This document shows positions 51,808 through 58,639 of a stretch of DNA of 64,000 nt, one piece after another. Under the pieces are notes generated by a model. That model did not search any database. It was not told the DNA's origin and saw only the letters and a program-made list of their open reading frames with translations. Source of the stretch: Alphaproteobacteria bacterium MedPE-SWcel (GTDB lineage: Bacteria; Pseudomonadota; Alphaproteobacteria; Rhodobacterales; Rhodobacteraceae); contig MPDC01000007.1 in NCBI GenBank assembly GCA_001874255.1, positions 1 through 64,000 on the forward strand. The letters are read 5' to 3'. Position numbers and translations under genes: made by a program. The first letter of the stretch is position 1, and every line of letters starts with the position of its first letter.

Positions 51808-52598
51808 CGCGGGTGGCACACTTCCCCGATACCGACACCGGCACCGACACCGGCACCGATATCGAGGCGGATACTGATACGGATACCGAGACGAATACTG
51901 AGGCCGCGTTGCGCGCCGATCTCGCCGATGCCTTTCGGATCTGTCACAGGCTGGGGTGGTCCGAAAGCGTCGGCAACCACTTCAGCGCCGCCGTCTCTGC
52001 CGATGGGCAGCAGTTTCTGCTCAATGCCAAATGGCAGCATTTCGACACCATCGCGCCGACGGATCTGCTGTTGCTGGACAGCCGGAGGAGGGCCACGCCG
52101 GAGGGGGTGGATGCCTCGGCCTGGTGCGTGCATGGCACCCTGCACCGCCGGCTGCCGGAGGCCCGCGTGGTCTTGCACGCCCATTCGCCCTATGCCACCG
52201 CGCTGGCCTGCCTCGCGGATCCGACGCTGGTGCCGATCGACAACAACACGGCGCGGTTTTACGGGCGCACGGCCTATGACCTTTCCTTTGGCGGCATCGC
52301 GGATGCCACCGAAGAAGGCGAGCGGCTGGCCGATGCGATGGGGGACAAATCGGTGCTGGTGATGGGCAACCATGGCGTCACCATTGTCGGCGAGACGGTC
52401 GCCGATGCCTTCGAGGATCTCTATTTCTTTGAAAAGGCGGCGCAGACGCTGATTCTGGCGCGCTCGGGCGGGGGGACTCTGGCGGTTCTGTCGGATGCGG
52501 TGGCGCAAAACACCGCCGATGGCTGGCGCGCCTATCGCGGCATGGCAGAGGCGCATTTTGCCTATCTGCGCCGCACGCTGCCGCCGCGGCCGGGATGA
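51804..52598 (+). CDS. class II aldolase/adducin family protein
   Basis: The 264-residue protein has an unusual acidic N-terminal repeat (D-T-D-T-G-T type, residues 9-34), then the family domain: H-F-S-A near the start, zinc ligands in V-L-H-A-H-S, and G-N-H-G-V. Such enzymes perform retro-aldol cleavage of sugar phosphates or dehydration/decarboxylation of related compounds. It is coupled (ATGA) to the dioxygenase, so its substrate is probably a hydroxylated product. Confidence 0.87.
   Translation: MTRVAHFPDTDTGTDTGTDIEADTDTDTETNTEAALRADLADAFRICHRLGWSESVGNHFSAAVSADGQQFLLNAKWQHFDTIAPTDLLLLDSRRRATPEGVDASAWCVHGTLHRRLPEARVVLHAHSPYATALACLADPTLVPIDNNTARFYGRTAYDLSFGGIADATEEGERLADAMGDKSVLVMGNHGVTIVGETVADAFEDLYFFEKAAQTLILARSGGGTLAVLSDAVAQNTADGWRAYRGMAEAHFAYLRRTLPPRPG
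51828..51905 (+). repeat. in-frame 6/12-bp repeat in the aldolase N-terminus
   Basis: GACACCGGCACC occurs twice exactly, followed by GATATCGAGGCG, GATACTGATACG, GATACCGAGACG and AATACTGAG copies. The result is a Thr/Asp-rich tail that is not part of the aldolase fold. A very similar unit occurs at 61959. Confidence 0.8.
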
Positions 52599-52640
52599 TC
52601 GCGCCCGGCAACGGCGCCTCACAGCTGCACCCGCGACCGG

Positions 52641-52696
52641 CACAGGAAGGGCACAGGAAGGGCGCGGGCAGGGCGCAGGCAAGGGCACGGGCAGGG
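52641..52696 (-). repeat. 11-bp tandem repeat, five units
   Basis: CACAGGAAGGG twice exactly, then CGCGGGCAGGG, a 12-bp variant and CACGGGCAGGG. It fills the gap between the convergent aldolase and ferric-reductase genes and stops six bases short of the latter's stop codon. Confidence 0.85.
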
Positions 52697-52702
52697 CCTG
52701 GG

Positions 52703-54025
52703 TCAGTCGTAGACAAACAGCTCGGACAGGATGCGCGACGCGGGAACGCCAAGCGCCAGCAGGTCGGCCTTGACCGCCCGCAGCATCGCCGGGGGACCGC
52801 AGAGCACATAGAGCCACTCCCGGCGCGCGTCCGTATCGAAATGCCGCCGCAGCAGGCTGGCATCAATCAGCCCGGTGGCGCCGGTCCAGGTCTCGTCCGG
52901 CTCGGACAGCACATGCTCCACCTCGGTGCCATGCTGCGCGGCGAGATGGCGGAGCTCTGCTGGCGCCACGATCTGCGACTGGCGCCGGTTGCCATAGATC
53001 AGGACCGTGGGACGGGGGTCGTCGGTGCCTGCAAGCTCGCGCAGAATGCCCAGCAGCGGCGCAATCCCCACCCCGCCCGCAATCAGCGCAATCCCCGGCG
53101 CGTCTTCGTGACCGACATGGCTCAGATGGCCATGCGGCGCCTCAAGCCAGGCCCGGCTGCCCGGCTGGATCTGGCCGATGCTGCGGGTGAAATCCCCGAG
53201 CTCCTTGATGGTGAACTCCACATCGGGTCCCGCCGAGGGGGCAGAGCTGATCGAGAAGGGGTTTTCGTTCAGGCTGAAGACGCCATGCCCGATATTGAGC
53301 CAGGCAAACTGACCCGCCTGATAGTCGAGCCCGCCGTCAAAATCCGGCCGCAGCGTCACCGCCCAGGTCCGCTCTGCCACGGGACGCACCGAGGCGACGC
53401 GCCAGGGGTGCCGCCCGCGCAGCAGCGGCGCCACGAGATAGACATAGAGCAGCGCCCCCATGGCGCAGGCGAAGAACACGATCCAGACCCAGCCCAGCAG
53501 CGGATCGGCGCTGTAGCGCCCCGCGCGCAGCACATGCAGCACGCCGAACCCCGCAACCAGCGCCGCCACCAGCCCATGCAGCAGGCGCCAGACCGCATAT
53601 GGCATCCCGCTGGCGTCGCGCGCGATGGCCATGGCGACCAGCCCCGCCAACAGAAGCCAGGCCGCGATGCCGGGCCAGAACCCCTCCCAGCTGTAGTTCA
53701 GCGCCGTTTGGCTGCTGACATCCCAGACCGGCGGCGCGCTCATCGGCGACACATAGAGGAACGGATGCACCACCGCGAGGACAAGCGCCACCCGGGCCAG
53801 ACGCTGATGCGCCCGCATGATGACATCAGAGCCCGCACGTCGGGTGATGCTGCGAAACCGTCCCAGCAGAAAGAACTCCGTCAGGATCATCGCCAGAGAG
53901 ACCAGTCCCAGACTGCTGGCCAGCTCATCGGGAAAGGGCCGCCGCGGCAGGTCCTGGATCCAGGCGAGCGTCAGCGGCAGGGCTGCAAGACCAAGATAGA
54001 GCGGGACAAGAATGGCGATTGGCAT
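52703..54025 (-). CDS. ferric-reductase-like transmembrane flavoprotein
   Basis: The 440-residue protein has an N-terminal ferric-reductase-type membrane domain with histidines on helices (RAHQRLARVALVLAVVHPFLY; LLHGLVAALVAGFGVLHVL) that may bind haem. A ferredoxin-reductase module follows: N-P-F-S-I-S-S for FAD, GGVGIAPLLGIL for NAD(P), and the C-terminal C-G-P-P-A-M-L. It should move electrons from NAD(P)H across or into the membrane. The ATG at 54025 starts just before the first helix. Confidence 0.86.
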   Translation of the reverse strand: MPIAILVPLYLGLAALPLTLAWIQDLPRRPFPDELASSLGLVSLAMILTEFFLLGRFRSITRRAGSDVIMRAHQRLARVALVLAVVHPFLYVSPMSAPPVWDVSSQTALNYSWEGFWPGIAAWLLLAGLVAMAIARDASGMPYAVWRLLHGLVAALVAGFGVLHVLRAGRYSADPLLGWVWIVFFACAMGALLYVYLVAPLLRGRHPWRVASVRPVAERTWAVTLRPDFDGGLDYQAGQFAWLNIGHGVFSLNENPFSISSAPSAGPDVEFTIKELGDFTRSIGQIQPGSRAWLEAPHGHLSHVGHEDAPGIALIAGGVGIAPLLGILRELAGTDDPRPTVLIYGNRRQSQIVAPAELRHLAAQHGTEVEHVLSEPDETWTGATGLIDASLLRRHFDTDARREWLYVLCGPPAMLRAVKADLLALGVPASRILSELFVYD

Positions 54026-54416
54026 GGGGTGGCTTTGACCTCTGCTGCGCCGAAAGGCTGTTCCGGACGGGTTCAGCCTCCTGTGTACAAGGCCCTGCCC
54101 CCCGATCAAGGCCCTGATCAAGGCCCCGGTCAAGGTTCCGGTCAAGGCCCCGGTCAAGATCCTGCGATCCAGGTCCTGACCACATCCGGGGGTCTCTGCC
54201 CTGTCCAACATCATCGCGAAACCGCTGTGCCGCCGCTGTTAGGCCCGTGTTCTGAGGCGCTCTTCGGCGGCAGCCCGGACCTGCGGCGCTGTTCCGGGTT
54301 GAACCTATGGCTGACCCTGTGGCTTAGCCTGTTCCTAACCGCCGCTTCCGCAACCGCGACTTCCCCCCGCTTTGGCCCGCGCTATCCTGCGAGCGATCAG
54401 TTGCAGGAGATTCCCC
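54026..54416. other. divergent intergenic region, ferric reductase / TMADH-like gene
   Basis: This 391-bp region holds a 12-bp tandem array (54089-54167). An open frame continues through it on the minus strand but has no protein-like conservation. Promoters for both genes must lie here; none stands out. Confidence 0.4.
54089..54167 (-). repeat. 12-bp tandem repeat, about five units
   Basis: Unit AAGGCCCCGGTC (two exact copies) with variants AAGGCCCTGATC, AAGGTTCCGGTC and AAGATCCTGCGA, preceded by a longer partial copy. It lies in the leader of the ferric-reductase gene. Confidence 0.85.
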
Positions 54417-56486
54417 GTGCGCGACCCACGCTATGACATTCTGTTCGACCCGATGGACATCGGCCCGCTGACCGCCAAGAACCGGTTCTATCAGGTGCCG
54501 CATTGCAATGGCGGCGGCTACCGGGACCCTTCGGCCGCCGCCGAGATGCGCGGCATCAAGGCCGAGGGCGGCTGGGGGGTGATCTTTACCGAGCAATGCG
54601 AGATGCACCATAGCTCGGAAATCACCCCCTTCATCGAACTGCGCCTGTGGGAAGACAAGGACATCCCGCAGCTGCGCAGAATGTCGGAGAAAATGAAGAC
54701 CCACGGCGCGCTGGCGGGGATCCAGCTGGCCTATTCCGGCATCAACGGGCCGAACCTCTATACCAAGGAGGTGCCGCTGGCGCCCTCGGCGATGCCGATC
54801 CGCACCTTCACCAACGATCCGGTGCAGGCGCGGGCGATGGACAAACAGGACATCCGCGATCTGCGGCGCTGGTTCGTGACGGCGGCCAAACGCTCCCGGC
54901 TGGCGGGGTTCGACCTGATCTGTCTCTACGGTGCCCATGGCTTTGGCATCTTTCAGCATTTTCTCAGCCGCGCCACCAACCAGCGCAGCGATGAATACGG
55001 CGGCAGTCTGGAAAACCGCGCCCGCTTCGTGAACGAGGTGATCGCGGATATCCGCGATGCGGTGGGCGATACCATGGCGCTGACCCTGCGGGTGAGCCTC
55101 GACGAGACCATCGGCACGCTGGGGTTTTCCAACGCCGAGCTGCGCGACTTCATCGAAATGAACAGGGATCTGCCCGATCTCTGGGATCTCGCCCATGGCA
55201 GCTGGGAGGATTGCTCCGGCCCGTCGCGGTTCAAGGAGGAGGCGGCGCAGGAACAGCTGGTGCGGGGCATTCACGAGCTGACCCGCAAACCCATCGTCGG
55301 CGTCGGCCGGTTCACCTCGCCCGATGTGATGGCCAGGATGATTCGCAGCGGGACGCTGGATTTCATCGGCTGCGCGCGCCCCTCCATCGCCGATCCCTTC
55401 CTGCCGAAAAAGATCGAGGAGGGCCGGGTCGAGGACATCCGCGAATGCATCGGCTGCAATATCTGCATCACCGGCGACATGACCATGTCGATCAGCCGCT
55501 GCACCCAGAACCCGACCTTCATGGAGGAATGGCGCAAGGGCTGGCACCCCGAAAGGATGAACCCGAAGGGCAACAGCTCCAATGTGCTGATCGTCGGCTC
55601 CGGTCCCGCCGGTCTGGAGGCCGCCTGGGCCCTGTGCCGCCGCGGCTATGATGTCGCCGTGGCCGAAGCCAGGACAGAGATCGGCGGCCGTGTCCTGCGC
55701 GAGGCAAAACTGCCGGGCCTGTCGGCCTGGGGGCGGGTCGTCGACTATCGCCAGTACCAATTGTCGCAGCGGCCCAATGTGGACATCTACCTCGACAGCG
55801 CGCTCGACGCAGAAAGCATCCTCGATTTCGGCTTTGAGAATATCTGCATCGCCACCGGGGCCACATGGCGCGCCGATGGTGTTGCGCGGCAACATGTGGT
55901 GCCCATGCCGATCGCGCCGGGCGCCCGGATCTACACCCCCGATGACCTGATGGATGGCTCGCTGCCCTCGGGCCGGGTCATCCTGTTCGACGACGATCAC
56001 TACTATATGGGCGGCGTGCTGGCCGAGCTGCTGGCCCGACAGGGGGCAGAGGTGACGCTGGTGACGCCCTCGGCCTATGTTTCGGATTGGACAAACAACA
56101 CGCTGGAGCAGATCGCCATCCATCCCCGTCTGGTCGAGGCCGGGGTGGAGATCGTGCTGAACCGCGGGATCACCGAAATCCACGCCGATCACGTCCTCAG
56201 CAATTGCGTCTATACCGGGCGCAGCCAGCGGTTTGATTGTGATGCGGTGGTGATGGTGGCCTCCCGCCGCGAAAACAGCCGGCTGTTCACCGGTCTGAAG
56301 GCGCGGCAGGCGGAGTGGGCCGATTGCGGCATCCGCTCGGTCGAGATCATCGGCGACGCCAATGCCCCCGGTCCGATCGCCTGGGCCACCTATGCCGGGC
56401 ACCGCTATGCGCGCGAGCTGGACGGGCCGGATCTGGGCGACGCTCTGCCGTTCCGGCGCGAGATCACGGAGCTGGCGGCGGGGTGA
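54417..56486 (+). CDS. trimethylamine/dimethylamine dehydrogenase-family flavoenzyme
   Basis: The 689-residue protein has three parts: an FMN barrel, a 4Fe-4S motif C-I-G-C-N-I-C with a fourth Cys before T-Q-N, and an FAD/ADP-binding half (VLIVGSGPAGLEAAW). Cys30 (Q-V-P-H-C) matches the cysteine that binds FMN covalently in TMADH. Tyr and His of Y-G-A-H are kept. Substrate-pocket positions differ from known enzymes: Gln60, Glu74, Ala105, and Asp where TMADH has Trp355. It should oxidise a secondary or tertiary amine and give electrons to ETF. The GTG at 54417 has CAGGAGA upstream. Confidence 0.88.
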   Translation: MRDPRYDILFDPMDIGPLTAKNRFYQVPHCNGGGYRDPSAAAEMRGIKAEGGWGVIFTEQCEMHHSSEITPFIELRLWEDKDIPQLRRMSEKMKTHGALAGIQLAYSGINGPNLYTKEVPLAPSAMPIRTFTNDPVQARAMDKQDIRDLRRWFVTAAKRSRLAGFDLICLYGAHGFGIFQHFLSRATNQRSDEYGGSLENRARFVNEVIADIRDAVGDTMALTLRVSLDETIGTLGFSNAELRDFIEMNRDLPDLWDLAHGSWEDCSGPSRFKEEAAQEQLVRGIHELTRKPIVGVGRFTSPDVMARMIRSGTLDFIGCARPSIADPFLPKKIEEGRVEDIRECIGCNICITGDMTMSISRCTQNPTFMEEWRKGWHPERMNPKGNSSNVLIVGSGPAGLEAAWALCRRGYDVAVAEARTEIGGRVLREAKLPGLSAWGRVVDYRQYQLSQRPNVDIYLDSALDAESILDFGFENICIATGATWRADGVARQHVVPMPIAPGARIYTPDDLMDGSLPSGRVILFDDDHYYMGGVLAELLARQGAEVTLVTPSAYVSDWTNNTLEQIAIHPRLVEAGVEIVLNRGITEIHADHVLSNCVYTGRSQRFDCDAVVMVASRRENSRLFTGLKARQAEWADCGIRSVEIIGDANAPGPIAWATYAGHRYARELDGPDLGDALPFRREITELAAG

Positions 56487-56574
56487 CATGGTGACATGCC
56501 GACTTGGCGACCTAGCCGGTCAGGCCGACGGTCAGGCCGACGGCCGAGTTGTAGGCTGGGTTGAAGGCTGGGGG
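56482..56574 (+). repeat. mosaic of three short tandem arrays containing a stop codon
   Basis: GGTGACAT twice then two 8-bp variants (56482-56513); CGGTCAGGCCGA twice (56517-56540); and GTAGGCTGGGTT/GAAGGCTGGGGG (56551-56574). The stop TGA (56484-56486) of the TMADH-like gene lies in the first unit. Confidence 0.8.
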
Positions 56575-56654
56575 GTGTAGGCTGGGCTTATGCGCCCCCG
56601 GCCTCGCCGCGCCCCCCCGTTCACGCCATGCCGCGCGGCCAGCCGCCGCGGGGG

Positions 56655-56852
56655 TCAGTCCAGATCCGGGTCAAAGATCTCTTCAATCGGCAGCCCGAAC
56701 AGCCGCGCAAGCCTGAAACTGAGCGGCAGGCTCGGGTCATACCGGCCCCGTTCCAGCGCATTGATGGTTTGCCGCGACACCTGCAGTCGGGCGGCGAGCT
56801 CAGCCTGGGACCAGTTGTTGCGCTGGCGCAGCTCCTGAATGCGATTGTTCAT
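56655..56852 (-). CDS. small XRE-family HTH regulator
   Basis: The 65-residue protein is one helix-turn-helix domain (NNWSQAELAARLQVSRQTINA) with the short IEEIFDPDLD tail usual for repressors paired with small membrane proteins. Its ATG overlaps the stop of the upstream membrane-protein gene by 4 nt. It probably binds the two operators at 57306-57362. Confidence 0.88.
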   Translation of the reverse strand: MNNRIQELRQRNNWSQAELAARLQVSRQTINALERGRYDPSLPLSFRLARLFGLPIEEIFDPDLD

Positions 56853-57217
56853 CGAAACCGCAGCCGCCCCAGCATCACGCCGATGAACCAGAGGGTCGCG
56901 ATCAGCGGCATGACGACAAACATCGACAATCTCGGCAGGCCCGCGCCCTCCAGAAACCCGTAGCCGAAGGTGATCAGCGCCGTGCCCGCCACCGCCAAGG
57001 CCAGCGCCTCGAACTGCAGCTTGCGCTGCATCTCGTCCATATGGCGGATGCTCCAGATGATGACCCCGCAAATGAACACGACAGCCAGCATCGGGCTGAG
57101 CGAGACCAGAATGCGCATCACCCGGGTTTCGATGCCATGGGCAAACAGCATCTTCGACACCACCAGCAGTCCCGCATAGGCAATAAATCCGATCAATAGG
57201 GCAGTCATTCCACGCAT
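56849..57217 (-). CDS. small four-helix membrane protein paired with XRE regulator
   Basis: The 122-residue protein has four hydrophobic helices (around residues 5-25, 37-58, 70-90, 98-115) with a charged cytoplasmic loop R-H-M-D-E-M-Q-R-K. It resembles the uncharacterised partner of small HTH repressors (DUF2178-like). It may sense membrane state and control the regulator (inference). ATG 57208 is an alternative start. Confidence 0.78.
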   Translation of the reverse strand: MRGMTALLIGFIAYAGLLVVSKMLFAHGIETRVMRILVSLSPMLAVVFICGVIIWSIRHMDEMQRKLQFEALALAVAGTALITFGYGFLEGAGLPRLSMFVVMPLIATLWFIGVMLGRLRFR

Positions 57218-57235
57218 GGCACTCTCCGTTATCAG

Positions 57236-57310
57236 GTGTTCCGTTTCGAGGTCTTCCGTGCTGCGGTCTTCCGTTTTGAGGTCTTCCGGGTTGACCTGTT
57301 CTGGCTGGAA
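57236..57310 (-). repeat. 15-bp tandem repeat, four to five units
   Basis: GTCTTCCGTTTTGAG-type units (GTGTTCCGTTTCGAG, GTCTTCCGTGCTGCG, GTCTTCCGTTTTGAG, GTCTTCCGGGTTGAC, then a degenerate one). The array lies in the leader of the HTH/membrane operon, between promoter and start codon. Confidence 0.85.
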
Positions 57311-57362
57311 AGCGTGCTTTACATCTAGGGGCGCCCCGGAGGCGTGTCAAGCACGCTTTACA
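57306..57362 (-). promoter_or_regulatory. promoter with two overlapping palindromic operators
   Basis: Two 18-bp sites, TGGAAAGCGTGCTTTACA (57306-57323) and TGTCAAGCACGCTTTACA (57345-57362), share the pattern TG-N2-AAGC-N2-GCTTTACA. Read on the minus strand, TTGACA (57350-57345) and TAGATG (57327-57322), 17 bp apart, form a promoter; one operator overlaps the -35 and the other the -10. Repressor occupancy would block transcription of the membrane-protein/HTH pair. Confidence 0.68.
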
Positions 57363-57614
57363 CTCCGCACGCACCCTCTGCCCCCCCCGCCCGCTCCCCT
57401 GCCGCCCGCCCCTCCCGATGCCCTCCCACGATCTGTTTCACCGCGCGCAAACGCCGTCTTTTCAGGCGTCGCCTCAGGTGCGGACCCTGCGGATGTGCGG
57501 TTTGGCCACCGGATTCGGGCCCGGATTGACCCACATCAATGCGATGGCCGCGCCAGGGCCTATCCGGGTCCTATGGGTTGCGCCCCTCGCGCGATCCGGT
57601 GCGGAGTGAAAGAT

Positions 57615-58628
57615 ATGCGGGTGAACAAAGCTCTGGTTGCGGTGCTGGCCGCGGTGGTTCTGGGCGGCGGCTACTCCTATGTGCGGCAGGTCACGGCACC
57701 GGGCCTGCCCGACGGGATTGCCTCCGGGAACGGGCAGGTGGAGGCGGTCCAGGTCGATGTGTCCTCGCTCATTGCCGGGCGGGTGGCCTCGGTGCTGGTG
57801 AAAGAGGGCGACCTCGTGCAGCCCGACCAGCTGGTCGCGACCATCGACGCCGAGGTGATCACCGCACAGCTGGCCCAGGCCGAGGCCGAAGTCGCCGCCG
57901 CCGAGGCGCAGGTGGCGGCGGCGCTGGCCACGATCGCACAGACCGGCGCGCTGCTGGCGCTGGCCAACGAGGAGCTGACCCGCACGGAGGCGCTGCAGGA
58001 TCGCGGCACGGCCACCGTGCAGATCCTCGATGCCCGCCGGACCGATGTCGCCGTCGCACAGGCCAACCATGATGCCGCGCGGGCGGCGCTGGTCAGCTAC
58101 GAACGCGGCGTGGATGCAACCCGGGCCGCCGTGGCGCAGGTGGCCAGCACGCTGGAGGATACAGAGCTGACGGCCCCGGTTCTGGGGCGGGTGCTGTACC
58201 GGCTGGCCGAACCCGGCGAGGTCATCGCGGCCGGCGCCAAGGTGCTGACGATCATCAATCTCTCCGAGGTCTATCTGGAATTCTTCCTGCCCGCATCGCA
58301 GGCCCACCGGCTCGCCGTCGGCAGCGAGGCCCGCATTCGTCTGGATGTGGTGGACGCGGTGGTGCCCGGCCGTGTCACCTATGTGTCGCCGGTGTCCCAA
58401 TTCACCCCGCGCAGCGTCGAAACGGCGGACGAGCGGCAAAATCTGGTGTTCCGGGTGCGGGTCCGGGTGCCGCAGGAGCTGATCGAGAGCTACATCGACT
58501 ATGTCCGCACCGGCATCCGGGGCGTGGCCTATGTCCGCCTTGCCCCGGCCCCGGACAGCCCGCTGGCCGACTGGCCGCCGGAGCTTGCCCTGGACGCGCA
58601 GTCCGCCCTGCCGCTTCTGAACCAATAG
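57615..58628 (+). CDS. HlyD-family periplasmic adaptor (YhiI-like)
   Basis: The 337-residue protein has an N-terminal membrane anchor (ALVAVLAAVVLGGGYSYV), a split lipoyl-type domain (SSLIAGRVASVLVKEGDLV; APVLGRVLYRLAEPGEVI) around an Ala-rich coiled-coil hairpin (about residues 80-180), and a beta-barrel domain. It links the ABC pump to an outer-membrane channel. It lies 11 nt before the RbbA-like gene, the same order as yhiI-rbbA-yhhJ. Confidence 0.9.
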   Translation: MRVNKALVAVLAAVVLGGGYSYVRQVTAPGLPDGIASGNGQVEAVQVDVSSLIAGRVASVLVKEGDLVQPDQLVATIDAEVITAQLAQAEAEVAAAEAQVAAALATIAQTGALLALANEELTRTEALQDRGTATVQILDARRTDVAVAQANHDAARAALVSYERGVDATRAAVAQVASTLEDTELTAPVLGRVLYRLAEPGEVIAAGAKVLTIINLSEVYLEFFLPASQAHRLAVGSEARIRLDVVDAVVPGRVTYVSPVSQFTPRSVETADERQNLVFRVRVRVPQELIESYIDYVRTGIRGVAYVRLAPAPDSPLADWPPELALDAQSALPLLNQ

Positions 58629-58639
58629 GAACAGTCCTC

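Larger units (their letters stand above)
57218..57614. other. divergent intergenic region, HTH operon / HlyD operon
   Basis: This 397-bp region contains a 15-bp tandem array (57236-57310), an operator-embedded minus-strand promoter (57306-57362) and about 250 bp of GC-rich sequence before the HlyD gene. No promoter for the latter could be fixed. Confidence 0.45.

Noticed and set aside
54026-54214. 63-residue N-terminal extension of the ferric-reductase-like protein
   Set aside because: It is made of the 12-bp tandem array; the protein begins naturally with a membrane helix at ATG 54025.
54324-56489. 721-codon open frame on the minus strand
   Set aside because: It is antisense to the TMADH-like gene, whose motifs are clear; the frame has no recognisable domain.
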